Shown here: positions 33,957-44,073 of the stretch, in pieces
Layout: every line of letters begins with the position of its first letter
How positions within the stretch are numbered: the first letter of the stretch is position 1
From: Clostridium brassicae
GTDB taxonomy: Bacteria > Bacillota > Clostridia > Clostridiales > Clostridiaceae
NCBI RefSeq assembly: GCF_026738875.1
Contig: NZ_JAPQFJ010000004.1
Span: forward strand, 1-64,000
Direction of reading: 5' to 3'
Length of the DNA: 64,000 bases
Position numbers and translations under genes: made by a program
Notes under the pieces: model-generated
Seen by the model: only the letters and a program-made list of their open reading frames with translations
Database searches by the model: none
Told to the model about the DNA's origin: nothing

Positions 33957-36377
33957 CTATTTATTTAACTTTAATTTTATTTTTTTCTTATATAGACCCA
34001 TTGCAAACCGTAGCATAATATATATAGCTAAAATTAAAACTGCTGTTTTTTTAACCTCATTATTATCATTTTGCTGTGATTTAACTATGCTACCTCCTAG
34101 TAATTTGTTTTGAACTGCAGATACAGGATTTATAATAAACTTATACACATTTGTATTTTCTACAGTTCCTACTCTTGAATTTGATAATACATTTACTAAT
34201 AAATCTAATTTTTCTTCATTAAAATTTCTTGTTTTTTCCTTGGTTGTCTTAGCATTCTGTAATCCACTTAATAGCTTATTTTTAGATTCTTCAATTCCTT
34301 TATCTAAATCATCTTTCATGGTAGTTACATGCTTATTAGCTTGCTCTCGAACTTCCTCTTCAACTTTGTCATATTCCTCTAACTGTTTTGATACTTTATT
34401 ATTCAGATTTTCATTGGATTTATTATATTGGTCTAAAAGATTTAATATTTCCTTATCATCTTCTATTTTTGAAGGTATTTTATCAATATTAGACACATGC
34501 GTTATAATATTATTGAATTTGCTCATATAGTCTTTTGTAAATACATTTATTACGTCACTAATATCAATTGGGCCATCACCTTCTACAACTTTTTCAACTT
34601 CTTTTTGTACTATTTCTTTTACATTGTCCACATTTTTTGTATTGTTACTTTTAATTGTAGAAATCAATTGTTTTCTGTTGTCCCCACCCATTAAATCTTT
34701 TACTGGATTAATAAAATTATCTTTTATCTTCAATCTTTCACCTAAAGATTCATCTGAATTCTGATTAAATATATCTTTAAGATATTTATAATCTTCATCA
34801 TTCATAATGCGCTGTGTTAAAGATGATATTTTCTTTAAATCATTCTCAACTTTATTTAAATTATCAATTGTATCATTTATACTTTCATCACTTTCATTAC
34901 TTTCATCAAATTTTCTATACTTTCTGCTTCTTGATGATATAAAGATTTCATTTTTTTCACTAATTCCATCATTTATATATTCCTTTAATTCATTTGAATT
35001 GTTAAAGAAATTATTATCATTTGAATTACCTAATGGATTCTTTAGTATTTTACTGTAATTAATATTGTTATTATTTACTACTTCATTATAAATATCATCA
35101 AAAACTGCTGGGTTAGTTTCTTTTAATTTGCTTATCATTTGCCCATATAATAAATACTCTTCATTAAGTGATTGTATCTTAGGATCATTTTGATTTTTTT
35201 CTTTTATGTCTTTTTTCAAATTCTCCAAATTACTTATAGAATTATTTTTTATAATATCCAAATCTAAATCTGTTTTTTCCTGTATATATTTAAGTTTCTC
35301 ATTAGATTTCTTAATAGCATTGCTTCCCTTTTCATTTACTTTTGATAATATTTGCTTTTCATACTTATCTACTAAATCATCTATTTTACCATTATCTTTA
35401 GTTACATCTTCTAGATATGAATTAACATCAGATACATTTGCTTCATAATTATTTGTTAGTCCATCATAATTATACTTATGCCTATCAGCAAATTTATCTT
35501 CTAACTCCTGTTGATCCATTTTCTTTAATCTATTTGTAAATGTTTCAACTCCTGTATTTTTATTTGTCATAACATCCACAAGTTCATCTTTAATACCATC
35601 TAATTGTGTTTCTTTAGTTATCATTTTGTCTCTATATTTTTGATCAACTTCTGATATTATTTTTTTATTTTCATCAAAATCTTTACTTAAATCTAAATCA
35701 TTAAATTTAATATCTTTATCTTCCAATGTAGTTAACTTAATTGATACCAATATATCTGAATCATTTATTGAGTTGATTGCCTCTATATCACTATTATCAT
35801 TTTTTAATATATCTAATGCATAATCTTGCCCATTATGTAATTCGTCAAATATACCTGATAAATACATATAACTTAACTTATTGTTTAGTTTTTTTTCAAA
35901 TTTACCTATCTTCCCTGATACTATAAGTTTATTTTCCTTACTTAATTTATCATTAGGTTCATAGTAAATTTTAACTTTTGATGGTGTAATTTCATTTATT
36001 GTTGTTATATTTTTAGAAAAATTTCCTGGAACTATAATCATAGCTCCATATTTACCATTATCTATTCCCTTTTGAGCTGCTTCTCTATTTGTTATTTCAT
36101 ATCCATTATCCAAAGAATTAAAAAACTCTAATGCATAATTAACTTTTTTGTTCTTATACTCTGTTCCCAAATCTTGATTCACAACTGCAATTTTAGTTGA
36201 TCCCTTTATTTCTTCAGTTTGATCTTCAGTTTGATCTTGAATTTCATCTTGAGTTTGATCTTGTTTTTCAGCTAAAAAGTTTCTTTTTTGCACCTGCTTT
36301 CCAACATAGAAAGAAGTAGTAGATATTGCAATCATAGCACTCATAATAATAAATGCTGATATTACTTTCCCTTTCAA
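33957..36377 (-). CDS. esaA: Type VII secretion accessory protein EsaA (YueB family), short form
   Basis: 806 aa. An N-terminal membrane helix (residues 8-26) is followed by the YhgE/Pip-like opening (IAVVNQDLGTEYKNKKVNYA), then a very long Asn/Asp/Lys-rich coiled-coil ectodomain. Only one membrane helix (AVLILAIYIMLRFAMG) is visible near the C terminus, whereas classical EsaA/YueB proteins have several C-terminal helices. The start is a TTG with GGAGGG 11 bases upstream. It is the last core gene, 37 bases after essC. EsaA forms a dimeric surface stalk of the T7SSb machine. Confidence 0.82.
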   Translation of the reverse strand: MKGKVISAFIIMSAMIAISTTSFYVGKQVQKRNFLAEKQDQTQDEIQDQTEDQTEEIKGSTKIAVVNQDLGTEYKNKKVNYALEFFNSLDNGYEITNREAAQKGIDNGKYGAMIIVPGNFSKNITTINEITPSKVKIYYEPNDKLSKENKLIVSGKIGKFEKKLNNKLSYMYLSGIFDELHNGQDYALDILKNDNSDIEAINSINDSDILVSIKLTTLEDKDIKFNDLDLSKDFDENKKIISEVDQKYRDKMITKETQLDGIKDELVDVMTNKNTGVETFTNRLKKMDQQELEDKFADRHKYNYDGLTNNYEANVSDVNSYLEDVTKDNGKIDDLVDKYEKQILSKVNEKGSNAIKKSNEKLKYIQEKTDLDLDIIKNNSISNLENLKKDIKEKNQNDPKIQSLNEEYLLYGQMISKLKETNPAVFDDIYNEVVNNNNINYSKILKNPLGNSNDNNFFNNSNELKEYINDGISEKNEIFISSRSRKYRKFDESNESDESINDTIDNLNKVENDLKKISSLTQRIMNDEDYKYLKDIFNQNSDESLGERLKIKDNFINPVKDLMGGDNRKQLISTIKSNNTKNVDNVKEIVQKEVEKVVEGDGPIDISDVINVFTKDYMSKFNNIITHVSNIDKIPSKIEDDKEILNLLDQYNKSNENLNNKVSKQLEEYDKVEEEVREQANKHVTTMKDDLDKGIEESKNKLLSGLQNAKTTKEKTRNFNEEKLDLLVNVLSNSRVGTVENTNVYKFIINPVSAVQNKLLGGSIVKSQQNDNNEVKKTAVLILAIYIMLRFAMGLYKKKIKLKLNK

Positions 36378-36414
36378 CTTTTGTTTTTCCCTCCTTTAAT
36401 TTATTCTTTTATAT

Positions 36415-39400
36415 TTATTTTACCTTAGGCATTTTAATCAATTGTATTTTACCTTTGTTATACATATATCCTAAATCTATAGCTACTTGTGGATTTCTAG
36501 TATAATTTGTAATTACAGTTTGATCATTTGGATTACCTAAAATAATTGCGTTAATAGAGTTTTTAAATATTTTAGTTACTAAGTCATATCCTTTAAGACC
36601 ATTTGCTTGAACACTAGCTATAAATGTAACACCTACACTAATTGCCTCTTCTATTATTTCCTTTACAGATAAATCAGTGATTAAGCTTATTTCTGCTATA
36701 AAATTATCACAGTCATCTATTAATACCATAATAGGACTTAATGAAGCATAATATATCTTTGGCATTAATCCTGGTTCTTCTGCTCTGCGTTTATCAAATG
36801 CACTCTTTCTTTTATCAATTGTTTCTTTCATTTTTTGCAAAAATTCTCTATGCCCATCTGATAATACAACATATTGATTAACTTCATTCCTATATGGATA
36901 AAGTTCTCCACTTTTAGAATCAAATACATAAGTTTCTGTATCTTTTCTTAATGAAAGCATTATCTTTAAAACATTTGTTTTACCAGTTTGCGTTGTCCCT
37001 ACTACTAATTGAGTACCTCCATTTAATTCAATAAATTGAGTTCTTACATTTTCTGCATCTAATCCAACTGGAATTTTATTTTTATATCTCTTTTCATCTG
37101 CAAATTCTTTAAGCGCATTGATTGTAAGAATTTCTGGTAACATTCTTATACTTTCTACCTTTTCACCAGTATACAAATCTTTTATTTTGCCTATCATAAT
37201 TAATACTTTATTTGCATATTCTAATTCATCTTGAAACTCAACGGCGGAATAAACCTGCATTATATTAACATTTTGAAGCTTGACCATAGCTCTCCCTGAT
37301 ATATCTGGTAATGCATAATCACCTTTACCAATAATAGTTCTAATTTCAGTTTCATCAAACAAATAATGTACCATTTTGTTTTTAAAGTTATTTAAAACTG
37401 CAAATTTAATTGCATTTTGACGAGAAGCTGTCACTATTGTAAATATTCCTATTCCAGCTCCATCTCTAGTTATTTTCATAATAAAATCTTCTGCTTCTAC
37501 CCCAAATTCCTTTATTACATCATAATTATCTATTATGATGAATAATGCTGGTAACTTCTTATCACTCACTTCATTATACATGTTGAAATTTGCTACACTT
37601 GCTTCACCTAACATTCTTTTCCTATTTTTAGATTCATCATCTATTATCTTCCACATTTTTTGGAATTTAACAACATCATCAAATTTAATATAATCTCTTG
37701 TATGTGGTAACTCTTTCATTGGTATTAATCCTGAATTACCAAAATCCAATACAAAAAATTGTAAATTTTCAGGAGAATTTTTAACTGCAAGTGATAACAT
37801 TATTGTTGTTAATGTTGTGGTTTTTCCAAATCCAGCTGATGAAAATATAACAAAGTTTCCATCCTTCACGAAATTTAACTTATATTCATCTTGTGATTGA
37901 GCTTCTGGTATATCTACAAGTCCTATGCTAACACTTGTATCTAATTCCTTAAATTCTGCTACATCAACTATATTTTCTTCATTAATATGTGGTGAACTGA
38001 TTTTTGTTTCTAATGGAGGTAACCATGGTTTTTTCACATTTGGTAATTGTAAGTTGCTAAATAATTTATTTATATAATCAACTGTTACATCTAATTCTGT
38101 TGCCTTTAGATTTAAATCTTCAGCACCACTACTTAAATCATTATTCAGAAGTTGACCTTGTCCCATATGATTAATAAGATACACTCTATCATCTATTGAA
38201 TCATTATCTTCATTATTTTCATATGTTGCTCCACTCCAGGCTGATTGAAATAATTCATAAATTTCATTATTTCCAACTTGCAAATATGCTCGTCCAGGTT
38301 GAGTTATTCTTGCTGCATCTGGTGTTTTTATAATTTCATTACTATCTGATTCATTTTGAACTTTTAATGCCAATTTAAATTTTGAGTTACTCCATATTTG
38401 ATCATCAACTACACCTGATGGTTTTTGAGTTGCAAGTATCAAATGAATTCCCAAACTTCTTCCAATACGAGCAGCACTAACTAACTCTCTCATAAAATCA
38501 GGCTGCTCCTTTTTTAATTCTGCAAATTCATCCGAAATTAAAAACAAATGTGGCATTGGCTCTTTAGCTTCGCCATTTTTAAATAATTTATTATATTGAT
38601 TAATATGATTTACTTCATATTCATTAAATATTTGCTGTCTTCTTCCTAATTCACTCTTTATTGATGCCATAGCTCTCATACTTTCAGATCCATCTAAATT
38701 AGTAATTGTACCTAATAAATGAGGTAACTTTTTAAATAAACTAGCCATACCTCCACCTTTGTAGTCAATTAACAAAAATCCAACTTCATAAGGATGAAAA
38801 TTTACAGCTAAAGATAAAATATATGACTGTACTATTTCACTTTTTCCAGATCCTGTAGTACCAGCTATAAGACCATGTGGTCCATGGGCCTTTTCATGAA
38901 GATTTAAATACACATAATCATTTTTACCTCTTACACCTAAAGGAACAGCTAAAGTTTTATATGCTTGGTTTTTCATCCATAAACTTTCTATTCCTAATTC
39001 TTTAGGACTCTTAACATTGTACATTTCAAAAAATGTCATGCTATCTGGAATTTGATTTATCATTCCTTTAATATGTTTTAAACAAGACAATCTTCTAGAT
39101 AAATTATTTAATTCTATGTCTACATGATTAAGTTTAACTTTTTTATTTACTAAAAGTCCTTCATTTATCATAAGTGTTCCATTTTCATAATTATCAATTT
39201 TTAAAATTGTTCTAATGTTTTCAGGTAAATTAGCTTTTAGCTGACTTGTATATATTATTGAAAATCCTAATTTAGAATCATACTTTTGTAAATATTCCAT
39301 TATAGAATGATTTAATACTAAACTTGGTTCATCAATAACAAATAAATAATATGGTATAAACTTTATCTTATCTTTTTTCTCCTCACTTTTTATTTCTCTG

Positions 39401-40842
39401 TCCTTTAATATTTTAGAAATATTTCCAAGTACTTGATCTCTTACTCTATCTGTATCTATAAGACCTATAACATTAATTGCACTTATTCTAAAATGAGGAT
39501 ACCACCTTAGCCAATCAAAATCTTCTCTATATTTTTCATTATGTATCAATATAATTTCTAAATCATTATAACTTTGAAACAATGTTAATTGGGCAAATAT
39601 AATATTTAATTGTTCATGGATATATTTCTTTTCTCCAACTAATCCAAAATGTGCTTTTTTCAAGTCAATAGTAATTGGCATATCTCTTACTATACTAAAT
39701 TCATTATAAACTTCATTTGCTTGTTCTAATAATTCATCTTTTTCAAGTTGTATATAATCATTAGAAAACTTCATTTTATAACTTGGTTTTATATCGGCAT
39801 TTCCTATTAATATACTTAAAAAATCCTCATCACTATATGTTCGTTCATATATTCTACTGCTGTAAAATTCTGTCATTTTATCTATCTTCTTTAATGTGGG
39901 ATTATGATAATTCAAGGATTCCATTTGTCTTCTCCTTAAATTATCTAATCTTTTTCTGAGATCTAATAAATATTTATTATATACTTCTTTTCTAAGCTTA
40001 TTTTTTCTCTTCTCCTCTTTTTTATCACTTATATATGAAGTTGCCGAAAATACAGCGCTCATCCCCATACCAGCAATACTCATAATAATGTATATGCCTC
40101 TGGGACTTATTAAACTTATAGCAATAGTTATAATTAACATTACTATTGGTGGCACTATAACTCTTACTAGTTGTCCCTTTTTCTTTTCCACTTTGCTTGG
40201 TGGATTTTTAAAATTTACTGTTTCAGTTGGACAATCTTTAATTATTCTAGGTGATCTCTTATATTTTGGAAAACCTTCAAACTTTATTTTTTCTAAATCC
40301 ATAATATAAAGAGAAGTTTCATATGAACTTGAATCTCCTTCAATGTATAACATATCATTGTGATAAGTAATCTTAATTTTATCAATTAAAATTAAATCAT
40401 CTTCACTCAAAATAATTGGATTTTCCTTTGCTAACTTTCCATTTACATAAATTTCATATCCGGTAAACTTATATAATTTGCTTTTTTCTAATCTTAACTC
40501 TAATTTCTTAGTATTTTTCAAATAAATACTACTGTCTTTTGAATTTCCTATAGTAATAAAACTATTCCCTTTTATTGATACTTTCTTTCTATCATTTATA
40601 AAATACATGATTGACAATTTTTTTTCATAACTATACACATACTTTTCATATGGTTTTAATTCTATCTTTTTCTGTTCAATATTTAAGATTGCTATGTTAT
40701 TTTCATTATAGCAAGCTAAATCTCCAATATTTTTTTCTTTAGTTCCTACTCTAAAATCACTTGAAATATACACCTTTTTATCGCATGGGATCTCCCTTAC
40801 CATATCATTTTCAAAAAATAATACACTGTTTCGATAATACAT
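36415..40842 (-). CDS. essC: Type VII secretion ATPase EssC (FtsK/SpoIIIE)
   Basis: 1475 aa. FHA-like N-terminal region (~1-190), two membrane helices (~225-270), then three P-loop ATPase domains with intact Walker A motifs GTTGSGKSE (~660), SSAGFGKTT (~1000) and GTTQTGKTN (~1285). The first has FLLIDYKGGG and LFLISDEFAEL as Walker B/partner motifs. EssC is the motor and substrate receptor of the Firmicutes ESX system; its C-terminal domain recognises WXG/LXG substrates. AGGAGG before ATG; 8 bases after essB. Confidence 0.96.
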   Translation of the reverse strand: MYYRNSVLFFENDMVREIPCDKKVYISSDFRVGTKEKNIGDLACYNENNIAILNIEQKKIELKPYEKYVYSYEKKLSIMYFINDRKKVSIKGNSFITIGNSKDSSIYLKNTKKLELRLEKSKLYKFTGYEIYVNGKLAKENPIILSEDDLILIDKIKITYHNDMLYIEGDSSSYETSLYIMDLEKIKFEGFPKYKRSPRIIKDCPTETVNFKNPPSKVEKKKGQLVRVIVPPIVMLIITIAISLISPRGIYIIMSIAGMGMSAVFSATSYISDKKEEKRKNKLRKEVYNKYLLDLRKRLDNLRRRQMESLNYHNPTLKKIDKMTEFYSSRIYERTYSDEDFLSILIGNADIKPSYKMKFSNDYIQLEKDELLEQANEVYNEFSIVRDMPITIDLKKAHFGLVGEKKYIHEQLNIIFAQLTLFQSYNDLEIILIHNEKYREDFDWLRWYPHFRISAINVIGLIDTDRVRDQVLGNISKILKDREIKSEEKKDKIKFIPYYLFVIDEPSLVLNHSIMEYLQKYDSKLGFSIIYTSQLKANLPENIRTILKIDNYENGTLMINEGLLVNKKVKLNHVDIELNNLSRRLSCLKHIKGMINQIPDSMTFFEMYNVKSPKELGIESLWMKNQAYKTLAVPLGVRGKNDYVYLNLHEKAHGPHGLIAGTTGSGKSEIVQSYILSLAVNFHPYEVGFLLIDYKGGGMASLFKKLPHLLGTITNLDGSESMRAMASIKSELGRRQQIFNEYEVNHINQYNKLFKNGEAKEPMPHLFLISDEFAELKKEQPDFMRELVSAARIGRSLGIHLILATQKPSGVVDDQIWSNSKFKLALKVQNESDSNEIIKTPDAARITQPGRAYLQVGNNEIYELFQSAWSGATYENNEDNDSIDDRVYLINHMGQGQLLNNDLSSGAEDLNLKATELDVTVDYINKLFSNLQLPNVKKPWLPPLETKISSPHINEENIVDVAEFKELDTSVSIGLVDIPEAQSQDEYKLNFVKDGNFVIFSSAGFGKTTTLTTIMLSLAVKNSPENLQFFVLDFGNSGLIPMKELPHTRDYIKFDDVVKFQKMWKIIDDESKNRKRMLGEASVANFNMYNEVSDKKLPALFIIIDNYDVIKEFGVEAEDFIMKITRDGAGIGIFTIVTASRQNAIKFAVLNNFKNKMVHYLFDETEIRTIIGKGDYALPDISGRAMVKLQNVNIMQVYSAVEFQDELEYANKVLIMIGKIKDLYTGEKVESIRMLPEILTINALKEFADEKRYKNKIPVGLDAENVRTQFIELNGGTQLVVGTTQTGKTNVLKIMLSLRKDTETYVFDSKSGELYPYRNEVNQYVVLSDGHREFLQKMKETIDKRKSAFDKRRAEEPGLMPKIYYASLSPIMVLIDDCDNFIAEISLITDLSVKEIIEEAISVGVTFIASVQANGLKGYDLVTKIFKNSINAIILGNPNDQTVITNYTRNPQVAIDLGYMYNKGKIQLIKMPKVK

Positions 40843-40850
40843 TTTTCCTC

Positions 40851-42059
40851 CTATTTACTTGGAACTAAATTTAATCCATTTACTGATTCTCCGCTTTTAC
40901 TTTTATCTTTAGAGGTATTAGTAGTAGTTAAATCTTTTGCTTTATTTTTTTTAGTTTCTTCTCCTATATTTAGCTTTTTAGTTAACTTTTCTATTTGAGA
41001 TTGTAATTCTTCTTGTGCTTTTTGTTTTTCTTCTCCAGTCATTTTATTATTATCTTGTATATATTTTTGTTTATTTAAAAGAGCATATAAAAGTAATTCA
41101 TCATCTTGCACCTTTTTCCCTAAATCTATTGCATTATCATATTTTGATCTTCCTATTGCAATCCAATAATCTAAAATATTTTCATCACTCTTATCATTTA
41201 ACGTAGCTATTATATTCTTTTTTTTATTTTCTGCAAGATTTTCTGACGTTACATATGAATATGCGAGCTTACATTTTGATTCTTTATCAAGTTTTAAGCC
41301 TCTTGTATTTTCAAAGCATTTTATTACCCCTTCATAATCTTGTTTCATATAGTAACTATTAGCTTTAATTACCTTTTGATCAAATGGAATTAAGAAGACT
41401 GATACATAAATTGTATAAATCATCAATCCCAGTATTACCACACTCATTCCCCATATACTATATTTTTTTACTTTATAATTTTTTAATTTTATTTCTATAT
41501 ACTTTTCTTTATCCTCTTTTTCTTTTATTTTTAAATCTTCTAAAAGTTCATTTTTAACTTCTTCAATTGTTTCAAGTTCTATGTATTTCTTAATTTTTTT
41601 ATTCTTTTTTATCAAATCCATACCACCATTATAAAAGTCATTGTATGAATATTGTTTGTTAAATACATCTGCAATTAAACTTTTATACTGCAAGACTAGA
41701 TCTTTATAATCTATAATTTCATCCTCTAATCTTATATCTCTGTCCAAGATTTTTGGAATATAGTTATAGTCATAATAAATGTTATTCGGTTCTAATTTAA
41801 ATGAATATTCATCTGCTATTTCTAAAACATTGCTAACATTTATTAAAAATCTTAACTTTTCAACAGCTCTTCTATTTTTTATTTCACTAAAAGGTTGTAA
41901 CTCATTTAAAACATATGTAAAATTCACTTCTTCATCTTTAATATTTACTTTACATGGAATTAAATATGTGTTTTCATAAGTTATTCTATTAATTTCACTA
42001 TCGCTTTTAGCATTTAGCTCTGATATCTTAACTACATTTTCAAATTCATTTTCCTTCAT
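40851..42059 (-). CDS. essB: Type VII secretion protein EssB (YukC)
   Basis: 402 aa. N-terminal ~195-residue pseudokinase-like cytoplasmic domain, a single membrane helix (IWGMSVVILGLMIYTIYVSV) and a helical extracytoplasmic domain (YYMKQDYEGVIKCFENTRG), ending in a Lys/Ser/Thr-rich tail. This is the EssB/YukC layout, the scaffold that dimerises in the T7SSb membrane complex. GAGGG before ATG. Confidence 0.88.
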   Translation of the reverse strand: MKENEFENVVKISELNAKSDSEINRITYENTYLIPCKVNIKDEEVNFTYVLNELQPFSEIKNRRAVEKLRFLINVSNVLEIADEYSFKLEPNNIYYDYNYIPKILDRDIRLEDEIIDYKDLVLQYKSLIADVFNKQYSYNDFYNGGMDLIKKNKKIKKYIELETIEEVKNELLEDLKIKEKEDKEKYIEIKLKNYKVKKYSIWGMSVVILGLMIYTIYVSVFLIPFDQKVIKANSYYMKQDYEGVIKCFENTRGLKLDKESKCKLAYSYVTSENLAENKKKNIIATLNDKSDENILDYWIAIGRSKYDNAIDLGKKVQDDELLLYALLNKQKYIQDNNKMTGEEKQKAQEELQSQIEKLTKKLNIGEETKKNKAKDLTTTNTSKDKSKSGESVNGLNLVPSK

Positions 42060-42072
42060 AATTATTTACCCT

Positions 42073-42303
42073 CTATAATAATTCTAATCTATCTCCTGTG
42101 TATATATTATTTTCTTCAAAAGTACTATATACAGAAATTATTCTCTTCTCTCTATTGGATTTACAATAATTTATCTTTTGTAAATCTAAATTTAAAGCTA
42201 AACCATCATTAACTATCCTTATAGCTTCTTGTATCACTTGTTCACTATTTAAGGATATATCAAATTGACCTTTATTCTGTGCTCTAAAATCCAGTGTAAT
42301 CAT
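42073..42303 (-). CDS. esaB: Ubiquitin-like EsaB (YukD)
   Basis: 76 aa, a small ubiquitin-fold protein of the EsaB/YukD family (opening MITLDFRAQNKGQFDISL). I start it at the ATG with GGTGA upstream, which overlaps the end of essA by 20 bases. EsaB is a cytoplasmic regulator or component of T7SSb. Confidence 0.85.
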   Translation of the reverse strand: MITLDFRAQNKGQFDISLNSEQVIQEAIRIVNDGLALNLDLQKINYCKSNREKRIISVYSTFEENNIYTGDRLELL

Positions 42304-42787
42304 TATATTCACCGCGTTTTTCTTCTTCCCTTCGTTTATTTACATAATACATTCTAGTCAATACGCCTGTTAGTATACATAAAAATGTAATTACTAAAAC
42401 AGTTATAATACCAACATTACTATCATCTTTTTCATATTTAATTTTTTTCTGTATATTTGATTGAGAAAATAAATTATATGCTTCTATCTTTTGAGAAAAT
42501 TTTTTATCTCTAATAGATTTTGCATTATTTCTTGATAAGAAAATGCTATTGTATAAAGCTTTTCTATTCTGCTGCTGTTTATTACTTAATTCTTGTTTGG
42601 TTTTTGCAACCTCATCTGTAAATAATTCAATCCCATATATATCTGATACTGACATATACGGCTCATTTTCACTGTTTTTTAAAGAATCATGATCTATATT
42701 TAATTCATTACTTGCATTAACTTTATATATATTAAACGTAAATGTAATTAGAATTACTAATATACTTACTATTATATTCTTTTTCAT
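42284..42787 (-). CDS. essA: Type VII secretion protein EssA
   Basis: 167 aa with an N-terminal signal/anchor helix, a polar segment of ~100 residues and a C-terminal membrane helix (GIITVLVITFLCILTGVLTRMYYV), the two-helix layout of EssA. The order esxA-essA-esaB-essB-essC matches Firmicutes ESX loci. AGGAG before ATG. Confidence 0.8.
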   Translation of the reverse strand: MKKNIIVSILVILITFTFNIYKVNASNELNIDHDSLKNSENEPYMSVSDIYGIELFTDEVAKTKQELSNKQQQNRKALYNSIFLSRNNAKSIRDKKFSQKIEAYNLFSQSNIQKKIKYEKDDSNVGIITVLVITFLCILTGVLTRMYYVNKRREEEKRGEYNDYTGF

Positions 42788-42800
42788 TCTTTAACTCCTA

Positions 42801-42827
42801 AAAGAGAGATGTTTAACATCTCTCTTT
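42801..42827 (-). terminator. Attenuator hairpin between esxA and essA
   Basis: AAAGAGAGATGTT (42801-42813) pairs perfectly with AACATCTCTCTTT (42815-42827) and runs into T on the minus strand. It would let esxA be expressed above the downstream machinery genes. Confidence 0.7.
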
Positions 42828-42847
42828 TAATTTAATTATTAACTTCA

Positions 42848-43144
42848 TTATTTAACTCCAAATTGTGAAGCTATATCGTTATCTCTTTCTTGCATTGCAA
42901 CTCCTGTTTGTTGTAATTGATGAGAAATAGTTTCTACAAGATTATGCATATTTACAAAGCTTGGTCTTAATTCATTGAATTGATTAGCAAAGCTTGTGCT
43001 TGCTTGACCTTCCCATTCAGTTTGTAATTCTGATATTAATGAAGTCATTCTAGTAATTACGTCATTAATTTTTTCTGCTTCTTGATGATAATCCCTTGAT
43101 CTTTCTATCATACGTTCTGGTGAAATTCTAATTTGATCTGACAT
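42848..43144 (-). CDS. esxA: WXG100 protein EsxA
   Basis: 98 aa, classical WXG100: two helices around LQTEWEGQASTSF with W-x-G, and a C-terminal secretion-signal-like helix end. It is the small secreted core substrate of ESX systems. Strong AAGGAGG before ATG. First gene of the ESX cluster. Confidence 0.93.
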   Translation of the reverse strand: MSDQIRISPERMIERSRDYHQEAEKINDVITRMTSLISELQTEWEGQASTSFANQFNELRPSFVNMHNLVETISHQLQQTGVAMQERDNDIASQFGVK

Positions 43145-43367
43145 TTTGATTTTCCTCCTTTTTTTTACATTGTATTCCTTATTGTAACATAATAATTATG
43201 TTTTTTCCACTATTGGAATTATTTTATCAAAATTAAACAAAAAATTACAAATATCCTTCCATATTGATCACTGTTTTGTGTATATGTGTAAAATATTTCA
43301 ATATAATATTAAAGTTATTGAAAATTAATAAAAACAAAAGATTTAATAAGGATTTTTTATTATAGAT

Positions 43368-43475
43368 ATGTTTCACACTTTAGAACATGCCCATGTCCCA
43401 AAAGATACAAGAGTTGCACTTTCCAATATTCAGATGATTGGGGAAAAATATCACAAATGCAAATACAAAAGCTAG
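43368..43475 (+). CDS. Possible 35-aa ORF, function unknown
   Basis: A short frame in the 43145-43605 gap encodes 35 residues (MFHTLEHAHVPKDTRVALS...), with a hairpin and T-rich sequence (43471-43500) overlapping its stop. The ribosome site is weak (AAGGA about 15 bases upstream). It may be a remnant or a short peptide gene; I do not recognise it. The rest of the gap is AT-rich, presumably holding the esxA promoter. Confidence 0.2.
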   Translation: MFHTLEHAHVPKDTRVALSNIQMIGEKYHKCKYKS

Positions 43476-43500
43476 TGAAATATTTTAACATCACTAGCCT
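43471..43500. terminator. Bidirectional hairpin downstream of the thioesterase gene
   Basis: GCTAGTGA pairs with TCACTAGC, with T-rich sequence on both strands; it probably ends the thioesterase transcript from the right. Confidence 0.6.
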
Positions 43501-43605
43501 TTTATTGTTTTAGTTTCATTTAAATATTCTATGATAACAAGAAAAATTTTTTTATTACCTATCGCCTATCAATCAACATCTATTTTATAGCCAATAAATA
43601 AAATA

Positions 43606-44028
43606 TCATTCTTTATCATATAATTCATTAATTTTTCCCCACATATCTGGATGTTTTTTCTTTATATTAATAATTTTAAACTCATTATTTACAAAAACAT
43701 GTGTAGTGGTTCCTTTAGCTAATAGTTTATTGTCATTTTCTCTAATAACATTATAACTAAAAATAACTTTGGCTCCATTTAACTCTTCTATAAAAGTTTC
43801 AATTATAAGCTCATCTGCATATTTTGCACCTTCTATATATTTGCATCCACTTTCCACTAATGGCATCATCACACCTTTTTCTTCTATATCTCTGTACGTC
43901 ATACCACTCTCTGTTATAAACTCCCCTCTACCTACTTCAAACCAAGGGTAATACCTTGAATGATGAACAACTCCCATTTTATCCGTTTCAGCATAACGAA
44001 CTTTGACTTTTGATTTATTAGAATACAT
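43606..44028 (-). CDS. Acyl-CoA thioesterase, YbgC/4HBT family
   Basis: 140 aa hot-dog-fold protein. RYAETDKMGVVHHSRYYPWFEVGR contains the catalytic Asp of the 4-hydroxybenzoyl-CoA thioesterase/YbgC family; the rest (TTHVFVNNEFKI) fits the fold. It hydrolyses acyl-CoA thioesters; the substrate is unknown. AGGAGG before ATG. Confidence 0.85.
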   Translation of the reverse strand: MYSNKSKVKVRYAETDKMGVVHHSRYYPWFEVGRGEFITESGMTYRDIEEKGVMMPLVESGCKYIEGAKYADELIIETFIEELNGAKVIFSYNVIRENDNKLLAKGTTTHVFVNNEFKIINIKKKHPDMWGKINELYDKE

Positions 44029-44073
44029 ATAAGCATCCTCCTTTACTTAAGTTATTAGACCTAGATTCTATAA

